Positions 37,578 through 39,800 of a DNA stretch of 39,800 nucleotides are shown here, one piece after another; the first letter of the stretch is position 1; the number at the start of each line of letters is the position of its first letter. Location of the stretch: the NCBI RefSeq assembly GCF_010550605.1, contig NZ_JAAGNI010000361.1, positions 1 through 39,800 on the forward strand. The letters are read 5' to 3'. The notes beneath the pieces were generated by a model. The model made no database searches. It saw nothing but the letters and a program-made list of their open reading frames with translations, and had not been told where the DNA came from. Source of the DNA: Streptomyces sp. SID9727 (GTDB taxonomy: Bacteria > Actinomycetota > Actinomycetes > Streptomycetales > Streptomycetaceae). The translations under genes were made by a program, and so were the position numbers.

Positions 37578-37595
37578 TCTAAAGCACCTCTAAGG
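37578..37595 (-). promoter_or_regulatory. Candidate direct-repeat activator site upstream of the RHS-tetronate operon
   Basis: The plus strand reads TCTAAAG (37578-37584), CACC, TCTAAGG (37589-37595). This is the best copy of the motif: two heptamers differing at one position, on an 11-bp period. It lies 73 bases before the RHS GTG. It also lies in the gap shared with the divergent LuxR gene, so it may act on both. Heptamer pairs with 4-bp spacers are typical of SARP activator sites. Confidence 0.65.
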
Positions 37596-37630
37596 TCACC
37601 GGCAGCGCCCGCCCGGAACGCACCATGAAA

Positions 37631-37645
37631 GTTCTGTTACAGAAC
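37631..37645. promoter_or_regulatory. 15-bp palindrome GTTCTGT-T-ACAGAAC in the divergent RHS/LuxR gap
   Basis: Perfect 7-bp arms surround a single base. The site is 105 bases upstream of the LuxR ATG and 126 bases from the RHS start. It is the only AT-balanced palindrome in the 244-bp gap, which otherwise holds the TCTAAAG repeat and no recognisable gene. It could be an operator of a dimeric regulator. Confidence 0.5.
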
Positions 37646-37749
37646 GATTCACGCCGCCACCCGCGCCTACTCTGGCGAGAGCCAAGGCAGTTGGGTGTCT
37701 CCGCGCGCCGGGAGAGCGGTCGCGCGGACCGGGGGAAGGGACCTGCTTC

Positions 37750-39800
37750 ATGGGCATCACCACCATCACCGGGCCGGGCACCGCGGCGGCCGTCCGCGCC
37801 GCCGAGACCGCACGGCTCGACGGCCTCCTCCGGGCGGCCCGGGACGGCCGTCCGGCCATCGTGGAACTGGCGGGCGACCCGGGAACCGGCAAGACCGCCC
37901 TCCTCACCGCACTCACCCGGGAGGCACGCGCCCAGGGACTCGCCGTGCTCCACGGCCGCTGCGCCGAGGCCGAGACCGGGGTGCCGTTCCACCCCCTCGT
38001 CCAGGCCCTCACCATCTGGCAGAGCGCCGCCACCCGGCCGGCAGCGGTCGCGGCGGCCACCGCCGCCCTCGTCGACGCCCTCACCGAACTCCCGCCCGGA
38101 GCCGAACAGGGCGCCTGGCGCTCCCCGTTCCTCGCCGAAGTGCGCCGCCTGCTGGCGACCGGTCCCGCCTCCGCGGCCGACGGCACCCTGCTCGTCCTCG
38201 ACGACTTCCACTGGGCCGACCCCGGCTCGATCCGGCTCCTGGAGACCCTGGTCCGGTGGCCCCTCGACCGCGGCCTGCTGGTCGTCGTCGCCCACCGCCC
38301 CCGGCAGGCGCCCGTCCCCCTGCGCGCGGTCCTCCAGCAGGGCGGCGAGACCGGGGCCGTCGAGTCCATCGGCCTGGGCCCGCTGACCGAGGAGCAGTGC
38401 GGCGCACTCCTCGGCCTGGACCCGGACGACCCGGAACTGTCCGGCCTCCACGCCCGCGGCGACGGCAACCCGCTCTACCTCACCGCCCTTGCCGAGGCCG
38501 GGCCCCGGGCCGGGGACACCCTCGACCCCGGGACCACCGGCGCGCTCGGCGCCCGGCTGCTCGCGGAGACCGCGCTCCTCGCGTGCACCACTCGCACGGT
38601 GATGCACGCCGCCGCCGTCCTGGGCAGCGTCTTCGACATCGACGCCGTCGCCGAAGTGGCCGGCACGACCCGCGACGACGCCTGCCGGGAGCTGTCCGGC
38701 CTGCGCCGCCGCGACCTGGTCCGCGCCACGGACCGACCCGGAGTCCTCGCCTTCCGCCACCCCCTGCTCCGGGGCTGCCTCTATGCCGACGCCGACCCCT
38801 GCTGGCGCTCCGCCGCCCACCGCCGCGCCCGGGACCGGCTCATCCGCCTCGGACTGCCGGCCCTCGACATCGCCCCGCACATCGAGCGCGCCGGATCGGG
38901 GGTACGCCCGGCCGACGGCGAGGTGCTGGCCGCCGCCGCCCACGCCTGCGTCCAGGCCGGCCGGGCGGCGGACGCGGCGCACTGGCTGACGGCCGCGTTC
39001 CGCCTCCGGCGCCGGACGGGGGGCGACGCCGGGGCCGGAGGCACGGATCTCTGGAAGCAGGTGGTCCGGGCCTTGGCGGCCGGAGGGGACGCCGAGCGCA
39101 TCATGTCCCTGCGCGCGGACATCCTCGCCGGACCCGACGGCCGGACACCCGAGGACCGCGCCCGCACCGCCGCCTTCCTCGCCGCCGTGCTCGCCGGCAC
39201 CGGTCACGACGAGGGGGCGCAGGCCCTGCTGACCGCCGAACTCCGCACGGCCCAAGCCGCGTCGGCCGGTTCCGGGCTGATGCTGCGGGTCCACCAGCAG
39301 CTGGCCAAGGTGCTCGCCGGCCAGGTGCCCGCCCGCACCGACGTCGAGATCCTCACGCACCGCACGGGCGCCGCCGACCCCGTCACCCTCGGCGGCGCCC
39401 TCAGCCTCGCCGGGCTGTGCGCCGTGCTCGACGCCGACATGTGCGCGGCCGAGACATCCCTGGACGCGGCCGCCCAGGCCCTGGACGAGCTGGACACGGG
39501 CCGCGCGGCGGGTGACGCGGAGGCCGGCTACCTGCTGGTTCTCAGCTGGGCCGAGGCCCTGATGGGCTGGTACGGCCCCGCCCACGGGCATGCCGAACGC
39601 GCCCTGACCGCCGCGCGCGCCCGGGGCGACGCCCACCTGCTGCCGCCGCTGCTCGACACGCTCGGCTACGTGCACTACCAGAGCGGCCGGCTCGCCGACG
39701 CCCTCGAAGCCGTCCAGGAGGGCACCGCCGTCTCCCGCGCCATGGGCCGCGGCGACCACGCCGCCCTGTCCGCCGCGGTGAGCGCCGCCGCCTGGGCCCA
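37750..39800 (+). CDS. LAL-type LuxR family transcriptional regulator (3' end outside window)
   Basis: The plus frame from ATG 37750 stays open to the right edge (683 codons). GAAGGGA lies nine bases before the ATG. The N-terminal AAA-type ATPase has Walker A GDPGTGKT at residues 42-49 and Walker B LLVLDDFHWAD near 155. Long helical tetratricopeptide-like repeats follow. The LuxR-type helix-turn-helix is expected at the missing C-terminus. Large ATP-binding regulators of this kind (PikD/MalT type) activate macrolide and polyether clusters. It is divergent from the long tetronate operon and likely a pathway activator. Confidence 0.9.
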   Translation, partial: MGITTITGPGTAAAVRAAETARLDGLLRAARDGRPAIVELAGDPGTGKTALLTALTREARAQGLAVLHGRCAEAETGVPFHPLVQALTIWQSAATRPAAVAAATAALVDALTELPPGAEQGAWRSPFLAEVRRLLATGPASAADGTLLVLDDFHWADPGSIRLLETLVRWPLDRGLLVVVAHRPRQAPVPLRAVLQQGGETGAVESIGLGPLTEEQCGALLGLDPDDPELSGLHARGDGNPLYLTALAEAGPRAGDTLDPGTTGALGARLLAETALLACTTRTVMHAAAVLGSVFDIDAVAEVAGTTRDDACRELSGLRRRDLVRATDRPGVLAFRHPLLRGCLYADADPCWRSAAHRRARDRLIRLGLPALDIAPHIERAGSGVRPADGEVLAAAAHACVQAGRAADAAHWLTAAFRLRRRTGGDAGAGGTDLWKQVVRALAAGGDAERIMSLRADILAGPDGRTPEDRARTAAFLAAVLAGTGHDEGAQALLTAELRTAQAASAGSGLMLRVHQQLAKVLAGQVPARTDVEILTHRTGAADPVTLGGALSLAGLCAVLDADMCAAETSLDAAAQALDELDTGRAAGDAEAGYLLVLSWAEALMGWYGPAHGHAERALTAARARGDAHLLPPLLDTLGYVHYQSGRLADALEAVQEGTAVSRAMGRGDHAALSAAVSAAAWA

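Noticed and set aside
37579..39759. 726-codon minus-strand frame opposite the LuxR regulator
   Set aside because: No recognisable domain; the plus frame has Walker A and B motifs and a ribosome site, so the minus frame is a shadow.
16712..39800. bldA control through TTA codons
   Set aside because: The few TTA/TAA words I found are out of frame or intergenic; I saw no in-frame TTA codon in the annotated genes, although this was an eye scan only.

Overview
The window is very GC-rich, with near-constant G/C at third codon positions, GTG starts and chains of 4-bp start/stop overlaps. This points to an actinomycete, most likely Streptomyces or a close relative. It holds the larger part of one type I polyketide gene cluster. 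I read it as an abyssomicin-type spirotetronate pathway. The strongest support is a 134-residue protein at 34457-34861 that matches the spirotetronate cyclase (Diels-Alderase) AbyU, beside a complete five-gene tetronate cassette. All homology statements are from memory of the families; no search was run.

Layout, left to right. 1-16711 (minus, cut by the left edge) is a giant modular PKS gene: a KSQ-AT-ACP loading module, two complete KS-AT-DH-KR-ACP modules and the KS-AT-DH start of a third. Every acyltransferase has malonyl-type signatures, so this protein should start with acetate and build a conjugated diene or triene. 16796-20373 (minus) is an operon for a membrane acyltransferase, a P450, a [3Fe-4S] ferredoxin and an HSL-type esterase. 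20439-25544 (minus) is a four-gene Opp/Dpp-type ABC transporter. 25603-26646 (minus) is a luciferase-like monooxygenase and 26734-28206 (minus) is a DHA2 drug exporter, divergent from a TetR repressor (28286-28966, plus) across a clear palindromic operator. 28956-37505 (minus) is one long operon: RHS/YD-repeat protein, AbyU-like cyclase, KASIII-like enzyme, FkbH-like glyceryl transferase, ACP, E2-like acyltransferase, alpha/beta hydrolase, flavin reductase. 37750-39800 (plus, cut by the right edge) is a large LAL-type LuxR regulator.

How it works together (inference from the family). The PKS makes a linear chain ending in a polyene. The FkbH protein and ACP supply a glyceryl unit, and the KASIII-like enzyme joins it to the chain as a tetronate. 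The E2-like enzyme acetylates the tetronate and the hydrolase eliminates acetate to leave an exocyclic methylene. The AbyU-like barrel then performs the intramolecular [4+2] reaction with the PKS-derived diene. The P450/ferredoxin pair and the flavin monooxygenase/reductase pair tailor the product. The acyltransferase-3 protein and the esterase are candidate extra decorations.

The best candidate for something undescribed is a cis element, TCTAAAG-N4-TCTAAGG in plus-strand orientation with an 11-bp period. It, or a recognisable variant, lies 58-84 bases upstream of the first gene of four separate minus-strand operons. It looks like a pathway-specific operator of the direct-repeat kind used by SARP activators. 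Other points of note are a 9-copy 18-bp minisatellite inside the PKS loading module, near-identical blocks shared by modules 1 and 2, an RHS protein with a degenerate cleavage motif coupled to the cyclase gene, and a KASIII-like enzyme whose usual histidine appears to be proline.
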